Counted from the stretch's first letter, positions 1 through 9,690 are shown. The stretch is DNA of 64,000 bases from Bacteroidales bacterium M3 (GCA_001689445.1 LUJN01000003.1:62001-126000), one strand, 5' to 3'. The notes: generated by a model from the sequence alone, not told the origin. Made by a program: numbers and translations.

Positions 1-30
1 CCAAACATTACGTGTCAAGAAAAGATTTTG

Positions 31-38
31 TAACTTTG
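31..38 (+). promoter_or_regulatory. Candidate -7 box of the ispD-recG operon
   Basis: TAACTTTG fits the Bacteroidetes -7 consensus TAnnTTTG. No clear -33 TTTG is visible because the window edge is only 30 bases upstream. It would give a leader of about 65 nt that contains the palindrome at 63-86. Confidence 0.55.
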
Positions 39-62
39 CATTTGACGGAATCGCAGCCTCGC

Positions 63-86
63 GGTCGCGACATGTCGCGACCCTAC
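63..86 (-). repeat. Single REP-like palindrome, GTAG head, core C
   Basis: Read on the minus strand this is GTAGG followed by a near-perfect palindrome built from two GTCGCGAC blocks. It matches the element at 36296-36319 except for one base in the centre. It lies in the predicted 5' leader of ispD, where it could fold in the mRNA. Confidence 0.7.
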
Positions 87-108
87 AAATATTCAAACCT
101 TGCATGTT

Positions 109-822
109 ATGAACACCGACCGATATCCATCAGCAACGCCCGTCACGGCGATAATCGTCGCCGGAGGCACCGGCAGCCGTTTTGGTGCCGACATCCCCAA
201 GCAATATTGCCTGCTCGATGGGCGTCCCGTGCTGATGCACGCCATCGACGCTATGCGCCGCGCACTCCCCGGGGCACGCCTCGCTGTGGTGATAAGCCGC
301 GAGATGGAATCGCTGTGGCATGAGCTGTGCGAGGAACATCGGTTTGACTCGCCGCAGATAGTCTACGGCGGGGCGACACGGTGGGAGTCGGTGGCCAACG
401 CCCTCAGTAGGCTCGGCATTACCGGCGACACAGACGGCATTGTCGCCATCCACGACGGGGCTCGTCCCCTCCCCTCCCCCGACATGACGCGCCGTGTCAT
501 CGACGCGGCGTCACGACACCACGGCGCGATACCCGCCACGGCTGTCACCGACTCGCTGCGCGAGATTGACCCGGCGACAGGGGCATCCCATCCCGTCGAC
601 CGCTCGCTCTACCGGGCCGTGCAGACCCCCCAGGCATTTCCCGCCAAACTGCTTGCCGAGGCTTACGGGCTGCCCTATAACCCGGCGTTTACCGATGATG
701 CCTCGGTGATGATGGCGGCAGGCTATGGCGACATAGCCCTCGTCGAGGGAGACCCGTGCAACATCAAGATAACCCATCCCGCCGACATCGAGATTGCGGC
801 GATAATGCGACGCCACCCATGA
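109..822 (+). CDS. ispD: 2-C-methyl-D-erythritol 4-phosphate cytidylyltransferase
   Basis: Third step of the non-mevalonate (MEP) isoprenoid pathway: transfers CMP from CTP to methylerythritol 4-phosphate in the cytoplasm. The 237-residue protein has the nucleotide-binding loop AGGTGSRFGADIPKQY near the N-terminus, DGARP mid-protein, then QTPQAF, TDDAS and the end motif EGDPCNIKITHPADIEIA, all typical of IspD. The length is normal for the family. I chose the ATG at 109; an in-frame TTG at 100 would add three residues. The stop overlaps the recG start as ATGA, so the two are probably translationally coupled. Confidence 0.95.
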   Translation: MNTDRYPSATPVTAIIVAGGTGSRFGADIPKQYCLLDGRPVLMHAIDAMRRALPGARLAVVISREMESLWHELCEEHRFDSPQIVYGGATRWESVANALSRLGITGDTDGIVAIHDGARPLPSPDMTRRVIDAASRHHGAIPATAVTDSLREIDPATGASHPVDRSLYRAVQTPQAFPAKLLAEAYGLPYNPAFTDDASVMMAAGYGDIALVEGDPCNIKITHPADIEIAAIMRRHP

Positions 823-2909
823 GAGCACTCCACGACCTTGACATAACCTACCTAAAGGGGGTCGGGCCAAAGCGTGCCGAACTTCTCGACAAGCAACTCA
901 AGATAAAGACCTACCACGATCTGGTCTACCACTTCCCGACGCGATATGTCGACCGCTCCTCCATCTACCGCATCCGCGACCTCGCCGGCGACATGGCGTC
1001 GCTGCAGTTACGCGGGCGGTTTGTCTCCTTCGCCGAGCAGGGCGAGGGGGCAAAACGGCGTCTCGTCGGGCTGTTCTCCGACGGCACGGGCACAATGGAG
1101 GTCGTGTGGTTCAAGCGCACTGCCCAGATACGCCGCGCCTTGCTGACAGGCAACGAATACATCCTGTTCGGGCAGCCGTCACAGTTCAACGGACGCTGGA
1201 GCATGGTGCATCCCGAGGTGGACGCCGCAGGCTCAACAGGTGCGATGCAGGGGTTGCGGGGCGTCTACCCGCTCACCGAGCCGCTGCGCAACGCAGGATT
1301 CTCCTCGCGCACGATTTTCAACCTCGTGCAGGGCGCGCTTGCCGCCGCACCGTCAATTCCCGAGACACTACCCGCCGACATCATCGCCCGCTACGGGCTG
1401 ATGCCGCTGCGCGATGCCCTCGTGGCGGCACACAACCCCCAGTCGCCCGACCAGCTGCAGCGGGCACGCCTGAGGCTGAAGTTTGAGGAACTGTTCTACA
1501 TACAGCTTAACATGCAGCGGTATTGCCGCCGACGCAAGGCGATGAGCAACGGATTCCGGTTCTCGCGCATCGGGCGTTTTTTCAACACATTCTACTCCGA
1601 GTGCCTACCTTTTGAGCTGACGGGCGCGCAGAAGCGCGTCATCAAGGAGATACGCTCCGACATGGGCAGCGGGCGACAGATGAACCGCCTGCTACAGGGC
1701 GATGTCGGCTCGGGCAAGACACTCGTCGCGCTGCTTTGTATGCTCATCGCGCTCGACAACGGCACACAGGCGTGCCTCATGGCTCCGACCGAGATACTCG
1801 CCACACAGCATTACGAGACTATCTCGACCCTCGCCGCCCCGATAGGCATAAACGTAAAATTGCTGACAGGCTCCACCCGCAAGCGGGAGCGCGAGACCAT
1901 CCATGCTGCCCTCACCGACGGCTCGTTACACATACTCATCGGCACACACGCCGTCATTGAGGACAACGTGCAGTTCCGCAACCTCGGCTTTGTGGTAATC
2001 GACGAGCAACACCGCTTTGGCGTCGCCCAGCGTGCCAAGCTGTGGAAAAAGAATCTCACGCCTCCCCATGTGCTCGTCATGACCGCCACCCCCATCCCCC
2101 GCACCCTCGCCATGACCGTATACGGCGACCTCGACGTGTCGGTCATCGACGAACTTCCCCCGGGGCGAAAGCCGGTGCAGACCCTGCTGCGCTATGACAG
2201 CAGCCGCTTTGCCGTCTATCAGGCCATCGGACGCCAACTGCGCGAGGGACGGCAGGTCTACATCGTCTACCCCCTCATCGAGGAGAACGAGAAACTCGAT
2301 CTGCGCTCACTCGAGGAGGGATATGAGCTTATCCGCGAGACATTCCCGAGCTACCGCGTGGCATACGTCCACGGGCGCATGAAACCTGCAGAGAAAGACC
2401 GGCAGATGGAACTGTTCGCCACCCACCAGGCCGACATCCTCGTGGCGACAACCGTCATCGAAGTGGGGGTCAACGTCCCCAACGCCTCCACGATGCTCAT
2501 CGAGAACGCCGAGCGGTTTGGCCTGTCGCAGCTCCACCAACTGCGTGGGCGGGTAGGACGCGGTGCCGACCAGAGCTATTGCATCCTGATGACCAAGGTC
2601 AAGATTGCACGCGAGACCCGCCAGCGGCTCGAACTGATGACCTCGACCACCGACGGATTTGTCATAGCCGAGGCCGACCTAAAGATGCGAGGGCCCGGCG
2701 ACATAGAGGGCACGCTGCAAAGCGGCATTGCCTTTGACCTGCACATCGCCAACCTCGCTACCGACGGTCAGATAATCCAGATGGCCCGCGACGCCGCCGA
2801 CGACCTACTCGACGTCGACCCCGACCTCTCCCGTCCCGACCACGCCATGCTCCACGCCCCCCTGCGCCGCCTGTTCCACAAGTCCATCGACTGGAGCCTC
2901 ATCTCCTGA
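819..2909 (+). CDS. recG: ATP-dependent DNA helicase RecG
   Basis: Branch-migration helicase that acts on Holliday junctions and stalled replication forks. The protein has 696 residues, close to the usual RecG length. Its order is an N-terminal wedge/OB region (about 60-160), Walker A GDVGSGKT (about 294-301), a DEQH helicase box (about 394), MTATPIPRTLAMT shortly after, and QLRGRVGRG in the C-terminal RecA-like domain. The start is the ATG at 819, inside the ispD stop. Longer upstream starts would overlap ispD heavily and add unconserved sequence. A bidirectional hairpin follows at 2968-2998. Confidence 0.96.
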   Translation: MRALHDLDITYLKGVGPKRAELLDKQLKIKTYHDLVYHFPTRYVDRSSIYRIRDLAGDMASLQLRGRFVSFAEQGEGAKRRLVGLFSDGTGTMEVVWFKRTAQIRRALLTGNEYILFGQPSQFNGRWSMVHPEVDAAGSTGAMQGLRGVYPLTEPLRNAGFSSRTIFNLVQGALAAAPSIPETLPADIIARYGLMPLRDALVAAHNPQSPDQLQRARLRLKFEELFYIQLNMQRYCRRRKAMSNGFRFSRIGRFFNTFYSECLPFELTGAQKRVIKEIRSDMGSGRQMNRLLQGDVGSGKTLVALLCMLIALDNGTQACLMAPTEILATQHYETISTLAAPIGINVKLLTGSTRKRERETIHAALTDGSLHILIGTHAVIEDNVQFRNLGFVVIDEQHRFGVAQRAKLWKKNLTPPHVLVMTATPIPRTLAMTVYGDLDVSVIDELPPGRKPVQTLLRYDSSRFAVYQAIGRQLREGRQVYIVYPLIEENEKLDLRSLEEGYELIRETFPSYRVAYVHGRMKPAEKDRQMELFATHQADILVATTVIEVGVNVPNASTMLIENAERFGLSQLHQLRGRVGRGADQSYCILMTKVKIARETRQRLELMTSTTDGFVIAEADLKMRGPGDIEGTLQSGIAFDLHIANLATDGQIIQMARDAADDLLDVDPDLSRPDHAMLHAPLRRLFHKSIDWSLIS

Positions 2910-2920
2910 CCTCGGCAATG

Positions 2921-2957
2921 CCATAACAGCTATAATAGCTATTAATGGCTATTACAG
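2921..2957 (+). repeat. 9-bp-period array after recG
   Basis: Degenerate tandem units such as ATAACAGCT, ATAATAGCT and ATTAATGGCT begin about 12 bases after the recG stop. This is one member of the 3'-end array family described in the findings. Confidence 0.6.
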
Positions 2958-2967
2958 CATCGACAAA

Positions 2968-2998
2968 AAGCCCGTGCGTCCTACCGACGCACGGGCTT
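2968..2998 (-). terminator. Rho-independent terminator between recG and the PUL
   Basis: Perfect 13-bp stem (AAGCCCGTGCGTC paired with GACGCACGGGCTT) around a 5-base loop. On the minus strand it runs into a T tract (complement of AAAAA at 2965-2969), so it best terminates the minus-strand susC-susD operon. It may also stop recG transcripts. Confidence 0.75.
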
Positions 2999-3032
2999 AA
3001 ACAATAGTCAAATTAATGGTCGGGGGAGTCGC

Positions 3033-4439
3033 TTACTTCACAATCACCTTCTTGCCGCCCACGATATAAATACCGGCGGGAAGACCCTCGGTAGCGTTCT
3101 CGGCTGCTACATTGGCACGTACCACAACGCCGGTAAGACTGATGACATTTACAGTGGCAGCCTCGGCAGCCTCGATGCCCTCAATACCGGTCTTAGAACC
3201 CACCTCATAATTCAGGGTCTTGGTCTGAGAAGCGCCTCCCGAATAAGCGCAATAAAAACTGAAAGGTACTGTTGTCCCAACCTCATATGTAGCCGTAGTT
3301 TTGGCTTCAAATGTACCGGCAGCACGTGTGACAGCAGTCATATTCGTGACATACGCGCCATTGACAAACAGCTGAGGAACAAGCCCGACAATATCCTCCG
3401 ACAAAGTGAGAGTGAAAGTTATAGTCTTGTCCTCGTTGTAGGTGATGACGTAGTCAGCAGCAGGAGCAAAAGTACCGACACCGCTTATCCATCCATCTGC
3501 GCCTGCGGGTATAGTACCCTCGCTTCCCGAAATGATAGGCTCGTCGCCACCTTCCTTGACTTTCAGGACAACATTCTGATCATTGGGCAGCGCATTGATT
3601 GTCTTACCGTCAACCTCAATACTCGACTTAAACCATACGCCCATATCACCATCCATATCCTCGACGAGGATTGAACCTTTGAGGGTGTTGGCCTCACCCT
3701 TGCAGACATTGCCGGGTGCATCAAGCCATACACGTACCGAGGTAGGCTCCTCAACATTGTTCTTGAGGGTTATCTCATAATTAAAACGGCAGGATGTAGA
3801 GTTTACAGGTTCGATATTGTACTCAATTGAAGCCTCCAGCTCCTTTGATTCTTCAATAGGACTGTCATTGCCGGCCTTCAACACCACATTACGATAGTTA
3901 ATAACAGAGCCATTGGCCTCTGCATCGTATGGGCCTGTGACAAATACCGGGCAGAAAGTCGTAGTCGCCTTTACATTGGAAGCCTTATCACCAAGCCAAT
4001 CGTTTATGTTGATGGAGACCTTATGGAACTCTCCGTCACGCTCAGTCATCTCATATACCTTCTCCTCGGTAGGGCCTCCATTCTGATACTCAAACTTAAA
4101 CGCCAAATCACCTGTCCAAGTGGTTGCCACCTCAAATTCGAGGGTGCAGTCATTTTGGGTGGTGATACGCGGGTCAAACTCACTTGTAGGGATAGGGAAC
4201 CATGCGGCAGTCCAGCCGGCACCGTTGACTTCATTAAACGTTGTTGTCAATTCCTCCCATGCGTTGCCGGTATTATTGTGCACATCTACCGTGCACATCT
4301 GCTGTCCGTTGCCTTGGGGAATCAATTGCACTTGGTTTGCACCTTCGGCCACGCCGAAGATCACATACTCCTTAAGGTCTTGCGCGGATGCCGTCATCAC
4401 GGCCGCCACGCCCATCACTCCGAGTATAAACTTTTTCAT
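3033..4439 (-). CDS. Secreted PUL surface protein, SusE/glycan-binding position
   Basis: Unrecognised 468-residue secreted protein, last gene of the susC-susD run. A signal peptide ends at TASA-QD near residue 20, with no lipobox cysteine. The first ~190 residues look beta-rich and aromatic (GWTAAWFPIP, SININDW), like a jelly-roll carbohydrate-binding module. Two further beta-domain-like segments follow. The last ~60 residues (from GIEGI to KKVIVK) form a Por/T9SS type A-like sorting tail. Its place directly after susD suggests a surface glycan-binding protein that helps capture beta-glucan. That role is inferred from position, not homology. The 29-bp inverted repeat at 4501-4585 separates it from susD. 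Confidence 0.65.
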   Translation of the reverse strand: MKKFILGVMGVAAVMTASAQDLKEYVIFGVAEGANQVQLIPQGNGQQMCTVDVHNNTGNAWEELTTTFNEVNGAGWTAAWFPIPTSEFDPRITTQNDCTLEFEVATTWTGDLAFKFEYQNGGPTEEKVYEMTERDGEFHKVSININDWLGDKASNVKATTTFCPVFVTGPYDAEANGSVINYRNVVLKAGNDSPIEESKELEASIEYNIEPVNSTSCRFNYEITLKNNVEEPTSVRVWLDAPGNVCKGEANTLKGSILVEDMDGDMGVWFKSSIEVDGKTINALPNDQNVVLKVKEGGDEPIISGSEGTIPAGADGWISGVGTFAPAADYVITYNEDKTITFTLTLSEDIVGLVPQLFVNGAYVTNMTAVTRAAGTFEAKTTATYEVGTTVPFSFYCAYSGGASQTKTLNYEVGSKTGIEGIEAAEAATVNVISLTGVVVRANVAAENATEGLPAGIYIVGGKKVIVK

Positions 4440-4500
4440 TTCTTAAAAATTTAATTAGGTTTGAAAAATGTGTGTTGATTGTTAATTGGTATGATTGTCG

Positions 4501-4585
4501 AAATGTAGGGACATGCCTTTGGCATGTTGACTGAGATTCAAGCTGTATTGCAACTCCAACATGCCAAAGGCATGTCCCTACATTT
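4501..4585. repeat. REP-like inverted pair (BIME), core A, copy 1
   Basis: Two 29-bp arms, 4501-4529 and 4557-4585, are perfect inverted copies. Each contains GTAGGGACATGCC followed by TTTGGCATGT, so each arm is also a hairpin. It lies between susD and the downstream surface-protein gene and would be transcribed. A processing, attenuation or stability effect on the last cistron is possible. Confidence 0.85.
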
Positions 4586-4599
4586 TCAAGCGTTATCTA

Positions 4600-6249
4600 T
4601 TAATAACCGGGGTTCTGCTTCACGTTGGGGTTCAGACGGCACTCCTTGGCGGGATAAGGCAGGCGCTCGTTGACGCCGGCGCGGAAACCGTTGCCGGGGT
4701 TGGACGACGCATCGGGAGCGGTAGTCCAGTCGGGCTGCAGGTTAAGAGTCACCTTGCCCTGGTCTTTCAGGGCTGTGGCAGCCTCTCCCCAACGCACGAG
4801 GTCAAACCAGCGGTTGTGCTCATTGTAAAGCTCGCAGCGACGCTCCAGCTTGATCTGCTCCAGTGTCACAGAGCCATAAGGAGTGGCTCGCGCACGGTCG
4901 CGCACCTCATTGACGAGAGTCGTCGCACGACCGGGATTGCCGGCACGGAAGTGGCACTCGGCAGCGTTGAGCAGCACCTCGGCGTAGCGCATGTAGCGGC
5001 CAGTTGTCTGGCAGAAGATGTTCCATCCACCGTTGTCATGCACCATGTCAGAGATGAGGAAGCGGTTTTTCCAGTTGAAGTACTGGTCGTGACCGTGGAG
5101 ATAGGTGATGAGTTTGAGGCCCATATAATTCTTCACCCAGTCGGAGGTCTTGATGACGGAGTTGAGACGGTAGCCGTTGGCGCCCTCACACTTCACGAAA
5201 TCGTCATACGCACCCTTGCGGGGATTGCAGAAGCCGTAACCGCTCTGATTGAAGTCCTTAAACTCGTCCTTGATGACCTTCACAGATACCGGGCCATACT
5301 GCTTTTCCTCGTATATGCCGCTGTTCTGCCAGTCGATGGCATCGTTACGCCATCCCGGAGATATACATATGTAAGACATGAAGTTCCACTTCACCTGATC
5401 AGTGGCATCTGACGGAGCCTGAGTCTCAAGCACTCCTTCGCACGACCAGTTGGTACGGCTCTTGATGATATCCTCATACTCCCCGCGATAGAGTTCATAC
5501 TTCTGCGAAAGAATCACCTCATCGAGTATCTTTGCGGCGTCGCCCCACTTTTCCTGGAACATCCACACCTTGCCAAGCATAGCCTTAGCACCCTCCTGGG
5601 TGATATAGGCCATAACCGACTTGTCCTCGGGGCCACTCTTGGTCTTGAGCGCGTTCATGTCGATGGCGTGCTTGATATCCTTGGCAGCCTGTTCCATGCA
5701 CTCTCCGGGCTGGGAGTTCTTCACCTGATATTCATCAGGCGACAGCAGGTGGTCTACAACCGGGGCGTTGCCCCAGAATGCGGCAAGCCAGAAGTGGGCA
5801 AATCCACGGAAGAAATAAGCTTCCGCCACACAACGGCGCTTGACCTCGGTCTCGGGATTTTGCTCGGTATAATGGCCGACTTTCTCAATGACAAGATTAG
5901 AGGCATATATGAGATTGTACAGCTCGGAATAGTCGCTCTCGACGCGGGTATTCTCAGCATTGACCGTATAATTGTTTAGGTCATGGTAGGCAGGGTCGTC
6001 ACCGGCAGTAGAGCCGCCGCAATAGATGTCGTCAGAGAGCATGTTGGCGGTCCATGTCAGGCCATTGAAGTTATAGAACCAATAGTAATATGCCCCTGAC
6101 ACGGCAGCGAGCGCATCGTCATCGGTCTTATAGTAGGTATCCTGAGAACCCATGTCGCCCTTCTTGGCGATATCAAGCTCGTCCTCGCAAGCCACAAACG
6201 GGAGACATGCGGCAAGCACCAACAGGATTGATAATATTTTTCTTTTCAT
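4600..6249 (-). CDS. susD: SusD/RagB family outer-membrane lipoprotein
   Basis: Surface lipoprotein that binds glycans and acts as the lid of the SusC transporter. The lipoprotein signal ends at LPFVAC (C21). The SusD-like N-terminal part and the TPR-bearing body are recognisable (RCVAEAYFFRGFAHFWLAAFWGNAPVV; NERCELYNEHNRWFDLVRWGEA-type segment near the end, here LERRCELYNEHNRWFDLVRW). The C-terminus YPAKECRLNPNVKQNPGY is typical. Length 549 is normal. It follows susC with a 26-base gap in the same operon. The substrate cannot be read from SusD itself; beta-1,3-glucan is inferred from the adjoining GH128, GH3 and GH5 enzymes. Confidence 0.93.
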   Translation of the reverse strand: MKRKILSILLVLAACLPFVACEDELDIAKKGDMGSQDTYYKTDDDALAAVSGAYYYWFYNFNGLTWTANMLSDDIYCGGSTAGDDPAYHDLNNYTVNAENTRVESDYSELYNLIYASNLVIEKVGHYTEQNPETEVKRRCVAEAYFFRGFAHFWLAAFWGNAPVVDHLLSPDEYQVKNSQPGECMEQAAKDIKHAIDMNALKTKSGPEDKSVMAYITQEGAKAMLGKVWMFQEKWGDAAKILDEVILSQKYELYRGEYEDIIKSRTNWSCEGVLETQAPSDATDQVKWNFMSYICISPGWRNDAIDWQNSGIYEEKQYGPVSVKVIKDEFKDFNQSGYGFCNPRKGAYDDFVKCEGANGYRLNSVIKTSDWVKNYMGLKLITYLHGHDQYFNWKNRFLISDMVHDNGGWNIFCQTTGRYMRYAEVLLNAAECHFRAGNPGRATTLVNEVRDRARATPYGSVTLEQIKLERRCELYNEHNRWFDLVRWGEAATALKDQGKVTLNLQPDWTTAPDASSNPGNGFRAGVNERLPYPAKECRLNPNVKQNPGY

Positions 6250-6275
6250 TGATATTCTCTTTTGAAGGGGTTAGA

Positions 6276-9200
6276 TTAGAATGTGATATTGAAGCCGAGA
6301 ACGACCTTCTTGGAAGTCGGGTAGGTACCGAAGTCGATACCCTGACCCGAGCCGTAGTTGGCTGCAACCTCGGGATCCATGCCGGGATAGCTTGAGAAAG
6401 TGAAGAAGTCGTCAAGCGATACGTAGGCGCGGAGATTCTCGACAAAAAATTTGCGGGTAAGACTCTTGGGGAGAGTGTAGCCAAGCTGCAGCTGACGGAT
6501 CTTGAAGAAGTCGCCGCTGAACACCATGCCGCTTGAATAGAGGTAGGTGGTATAGTCGGTGGTCGCCGACGGGAGCTTGGCGGGGTTGGAGGGACTATTG
6601 ACACCGGCAACCCAACGGCCGTCATAGAATACCTCCTTCATACGGTTGGACGTGCCCTTGTCGGGACGCTGTATCGCCATAAATACATCGTTGCCGGCGG
6701 TACCACTACCGAAGAACGTGAAGTCAAATCCCTTATACGCCAAGTTGATGGTGATACCGTAGGTGACATCGGGAATAGCATCGCCGATATTGGTCTTGTC
6801 CTCGGGGGTGAGGCCAGGAACGCCGTCGACCATGTCGTCAAACATTGCCTCGCCTGTCTCCTGGTTGACTCCAAGATACTTGTAGCCGTAGAAGTGCCAT
6901 ACTTTCTCGCCCTCCTCAAACAGCGTAAGGGTCTGACCCGAGTAGCCTACACCATCGATGCGGGGCACGGAGGGGTGAAGCTCCTCGACTTTGTTGCGGA
7001 GAGTAGAGAGGTTGGCGTTAATGCTGTAGGAGAAGTCACCAATGCGGTCCTGCCATCCGAGGTCAAACTCAAAGCCGGAGTTCTTGACCGTACCGGCGTT
7101 CATCGGCGAGGTTGTGCCGCCAAGCGACAACGAGGGGATAACGCCATAAAGCAAGAGACCCTCGGTCTTCTTCTGATAATAGTCAAAGGTGAAGGTCAAC
7201 CGGCTGTTGAAGAAACGGGCATCGAAACCGAGATCCCACTGTGCCATCTTCTCCCAACCAAGTTCATCATTACCCATTGTAGATGGCATGTAAGTCATGG
7301 TGTACTGGTATTGGCCGGTGAAAGGATTGTCGGGGAGAGTCGGGAATTGCGAGCCAAACTGGGTGTTCCACGAGTAGCGCATCTCCTGAGCGTTGTAACC
7401 CTTGGGGTCAAGGTGACGTGCGATGTTGGTCGAGTAGGAATAGTTGGACAGCGGAGCCACGGAGCCGTTCTTACCCCAGCTACCACGTATCTTCAAATAG
7501 TCCATTGCGGGACGTGACCAGCCCATGAAATCCTCCTGTGAGATGACCCATCCGGCGGATACTGCGGGGAAATAGCCCCAACGGTTCTTCTTCGACAGCT
7601 TGGAGAGGTCGTAGGCATCGGCACGGAGAGAAGCCTGAATCATATACTTGTTGTCATAGTTGTAGCCGACACGGCCAAACCATGAATACTGAGCCTCTTC
7701 CGACTCGATACCGCCTACAGAGAGGTTGGCATTGGGATTTACGAAATTGAGGTATGCCCAGTTGTCAAAGTCGGGTGCGGGAATCACATCCACGTTCACC
7801 ACATTGCCGTCGGCATCCTCTGTCGATGCGGAAGCGCCGCCACCACTTGTGATGCTGTACTTTGACTTGGAGAATGACATACCGGCCATTGCCGTCACGT
7901 TATGCACCTTGTTGAAGGTCTGCGCATAGTTGAAGAAGTTTTCCCACTGATAGTAGATGGTCTGCGCGTTGTTGGCGCTGACACGGAGCGTACCGTTTGA
8001 ACGCGAGCCTGACCCATAGTAGGGAAGCTGCATCTCACGCTCGTGACCTGACCACAGGCGGTAGCCGAAACGGGAAGTGAACGTGAGCGGTTTCCAAGGA
8101 TTGAAGTTGAGGTATGCGCTACCTGTCACGTTAAAGCCCTCGCTCTTGCGCTTGGTGTTGTCGCGTTGGATAAGGGGATGCACGTTTTCGGCGTCATAGT
8201 AGTTTGACACGCCGTAATAGTATCCCTCGGGGTTCTTTAGAAGGAGGTCCTTATTCTGGAGCATCTTGGAAGTGAGGTCTTTCTCCTCGTATAGATTGGG
8301 GGTAAGCGGGTCAAGACAGTATACCGATGCCATCAGCGACGACACACCGTCGTTTGACGATACGCTGCGGGTATTGTAGCGTTCAAGTATCTGTGTCGTG
8401 CCGACTTTCAACCAAGGCTTAATCTGGTAGTCGGCGTTGATATTGGCGGTAAGTCGTTGGTAGTAGTCCTGGTCGCCGGCTACAGGGCCATTATTGGTAA
8501 GATAGCCTACAGAGGCATAGAGAGAGCCTTTATCGTTAGCACCCTCGAAAGTGACATTGTGCTTGAACATATTGCCATGCTCAAAAGCAACGTCATACCA
8601 GTTAGTGTCGGTTATGCCGTTCCACCCGAGATTGAGGATATCCTGTTGTGTGAACAATCCCGACTCCTCCATAAACTCTATATACTGGTTGGAACCAAGC
8701 ATCTTAGGACGACGGCCGAATGTCTGGTTGGCCCATTGGAAGTCATAACGGATAGTACCCCAGCCATTGTTGCCCTTGGAGCCACTCTTGGTTGTGATGA
8801 GCACGACACCGTTACCTGCCTGGGCACCGTAGATGGCGGCCGAGGCGGCATCCTTCAACACCTCCATCGACTCGATGTCGGCAGGGTCAATACCGCTGAT
8901 GTCGCTGAGGCGCACACCGTCGACGACATAGAGGGGATCCATGGACGAATTGGACGAGTAGCCACGCACGCGAATCTGCGGGGCAGAGCCGGGAGCTCCG
9001 GATGCAGTCACCACCTGCACGCCCGAGGTCTTGCCCGAGAGAGCCGACTGGGGGTTGGTGATGGTGCGGTTCTCGATGTCGCTGGCTTTCACCGAGGCGA
9101 TGGCGCCGGTGACGTCGCTCTTCTTCTGCACACCGTAGCCGATGACCACCACGTCGTCGAGCACCTGGGTGTTGGGCTTTAGGGTCACGCTGACCTTGCC

Positions 9201-9482
9201 GTTGACGGCGGCGATGGTCTGAGGCTCGTAACCGACGTAGGAAATCACGATTTTTGCACCCGGTTTTACATTTAAGGTAAACTCTCCGTCATAATTGGTG
9301 GCGGTGCCCTGCGTGGTACCCTGCTCCATGACGGTCGCGCCGATAAGCGGCTCGCCCGTCTCGTCGACAACGACACCGCTCGTTGTCCACCCCTGGGCGA
9401 CAGCACTCAGGGTGAGGACGCACAGCATTGCAAGTGATGCAAGCATCCTTCTGCAATCATGCACATTGAATTTCTTCTTCAT
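6276..9482 (-). CDS. susC: SusC/RagA TonB-linked outer-membrane transporter
   Basis: TonB-dependent porin that imports oligosaccharides released at the cell surface. The order is a signal peptide (about 1-29), a carboxypeptidase-regulatory-like beta domain (about 33-115), a TonB box (DDVVVIGYG), the plug (ESMEVLKDAASAAIYGAQAGNGVVLITT) and a 22-strand-type barrel that ends in the aromatic FNITF. Length 1068 is usual for the family. It is paired with susD downstream. About 200 bases upstream hold a possible -7 box at 9558-9565 and an inverted repeat at 9614-9667, so the gene may start its own transcript. Confidence 0.95.
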   Translation of the reverse strand: MKKKFNVHDCRRMLASLAMLCVLTLSAVAQGWTTSGVVVDETGEPLIGATVMEQGTTQGTATNYDGEFTLNVKPGAKIVISYVGYEPQTIAAVNGKVSVTLKPNTQVLDDVVVIGYGVQKKSDVTGAIASVKASDIENRTITNPQSALSGKTSGVQVVTASGAPGSAPQIRVRGYSSNSSMDPLYVVDGVRLSDISGIDPADIESMEVLKDAASAAIYGAQAGNGVVLITTKSGSKGNNGWGTIRYDFQWANQTFGRRPKMLGSNQYIEFMEESGLFTQQDILNLGWNGITDTNWYDVAFEHGNMFKHNVTFEGANDKGSLYASVGYLTNNGPVAGDQDYYQRLTANINADYQIKPWLKVGTTQILERYNTRSVSSNDGVSSLMASVYCLDPLTPNLYEEKDLTSKMLQNKDLLLKNPEGYYYGVSNYYDAENVHPLIQRDNTKRKSEGFNVTGSAYLNFNPWKPLTFTSRFGYRLWSGHEREMQLPYYGSGSRSNGTLRVSANNAQTIYYQWENFFNYAQTFNKVHNVTAMAGMSFSKSKYSITSGGGASASTEDADGNVVNVDVIPAPDFDNWAYLNFVNPNANLSVGGIESEEAQYSWFGRVGYNYDNKYMIQASLRADAYDLSKLSKKNRWGYFPAVSAGWVISQEDFMGWSRPAMDYLKIRGSWGKNGSVAPLSNYSYSTNIARHLDPKGYNAQEMRYSWNTQFGSQFPTLPDNPFTGQYQYTMTYMPSTMGNDELGWEKMAQWDLGFDARFFNSRLTFTFDYYQKKTEGLLLYGVIPSLSLGGTTSPMNAGTVKNSGFEFDLGWQDRIGDFSYSINANLSTLRNKVEELHPSVPRIDGVGYSGQTLTLFEEGEKVWHFYGYKYLGVNQETGEAMFDDMVDGVPGLTPEDKTNIGDAIPDVTYGITINLAYKGFDFTFFGSGTAGNDVFMAIQRPDKGTSNRMKEVFYDGRWVAGVNSPSNPAKLPSATTDYTTYLYSSGMVFSGDFFKIRQLQLGYTLPKSLTRKFFVENLRAYVSLDDFFTFSSYPGMDPEVAANYGSGQGIDFGTYPTSKKVVLGFNITF

Positions 9483-9557
9483 GCGATTTGGTAATTTTTT
9501 AGGTTATAAAAGTGTTTATTTTAGGTCTTGTCCCTTTTAAGAAAACTAAGCATATCA

Positions 9558-9565
9558 CAAAATTA
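9558..9565 (-). promoter_or_regulatory. Possible -7 box upstream of susC
   Basis: TAATTTTG on the minus strand fits TAnnTTTG, 76 bases before the susC start. No -33 TTTG is found at the usual distance, so the promoter may need an activator. Confidence 0.4.
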
Positions 9566-9613
9566 GTTAACCAAAAGGCAGCTTCTACATGGTAGTAATT
9601 TTAGGGTAAAGAA

Positions 9614-9667
9614 AAATCTACTATATCGCTGATTACCAGCATTGGGATATTGCGACAAAGTAGATTT
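9614..9667. promoter_or_regulatory. Spaced inverted repeat upstream of susC
   Basis: AAATCTACT at 9614-9622 and its complement AGTAGATTT at 9659-9667 flank a small central GCTG...CAGC dyad. It lies about 50-100 bases upstream of the candidate susC -7 box, a reasonable place for an activator site. This is inference from position only. Confidence 0.35.
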
Positions 9668-9690
9668 GGACAATAGCGCCGCAGCGGTGT

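Noticed and set aside
4561..5412. 283-codon open frame antisense to susD
   Set aside because: It begins inside the REP-like inverted repeat and lies opposite conserved SusD motifs.
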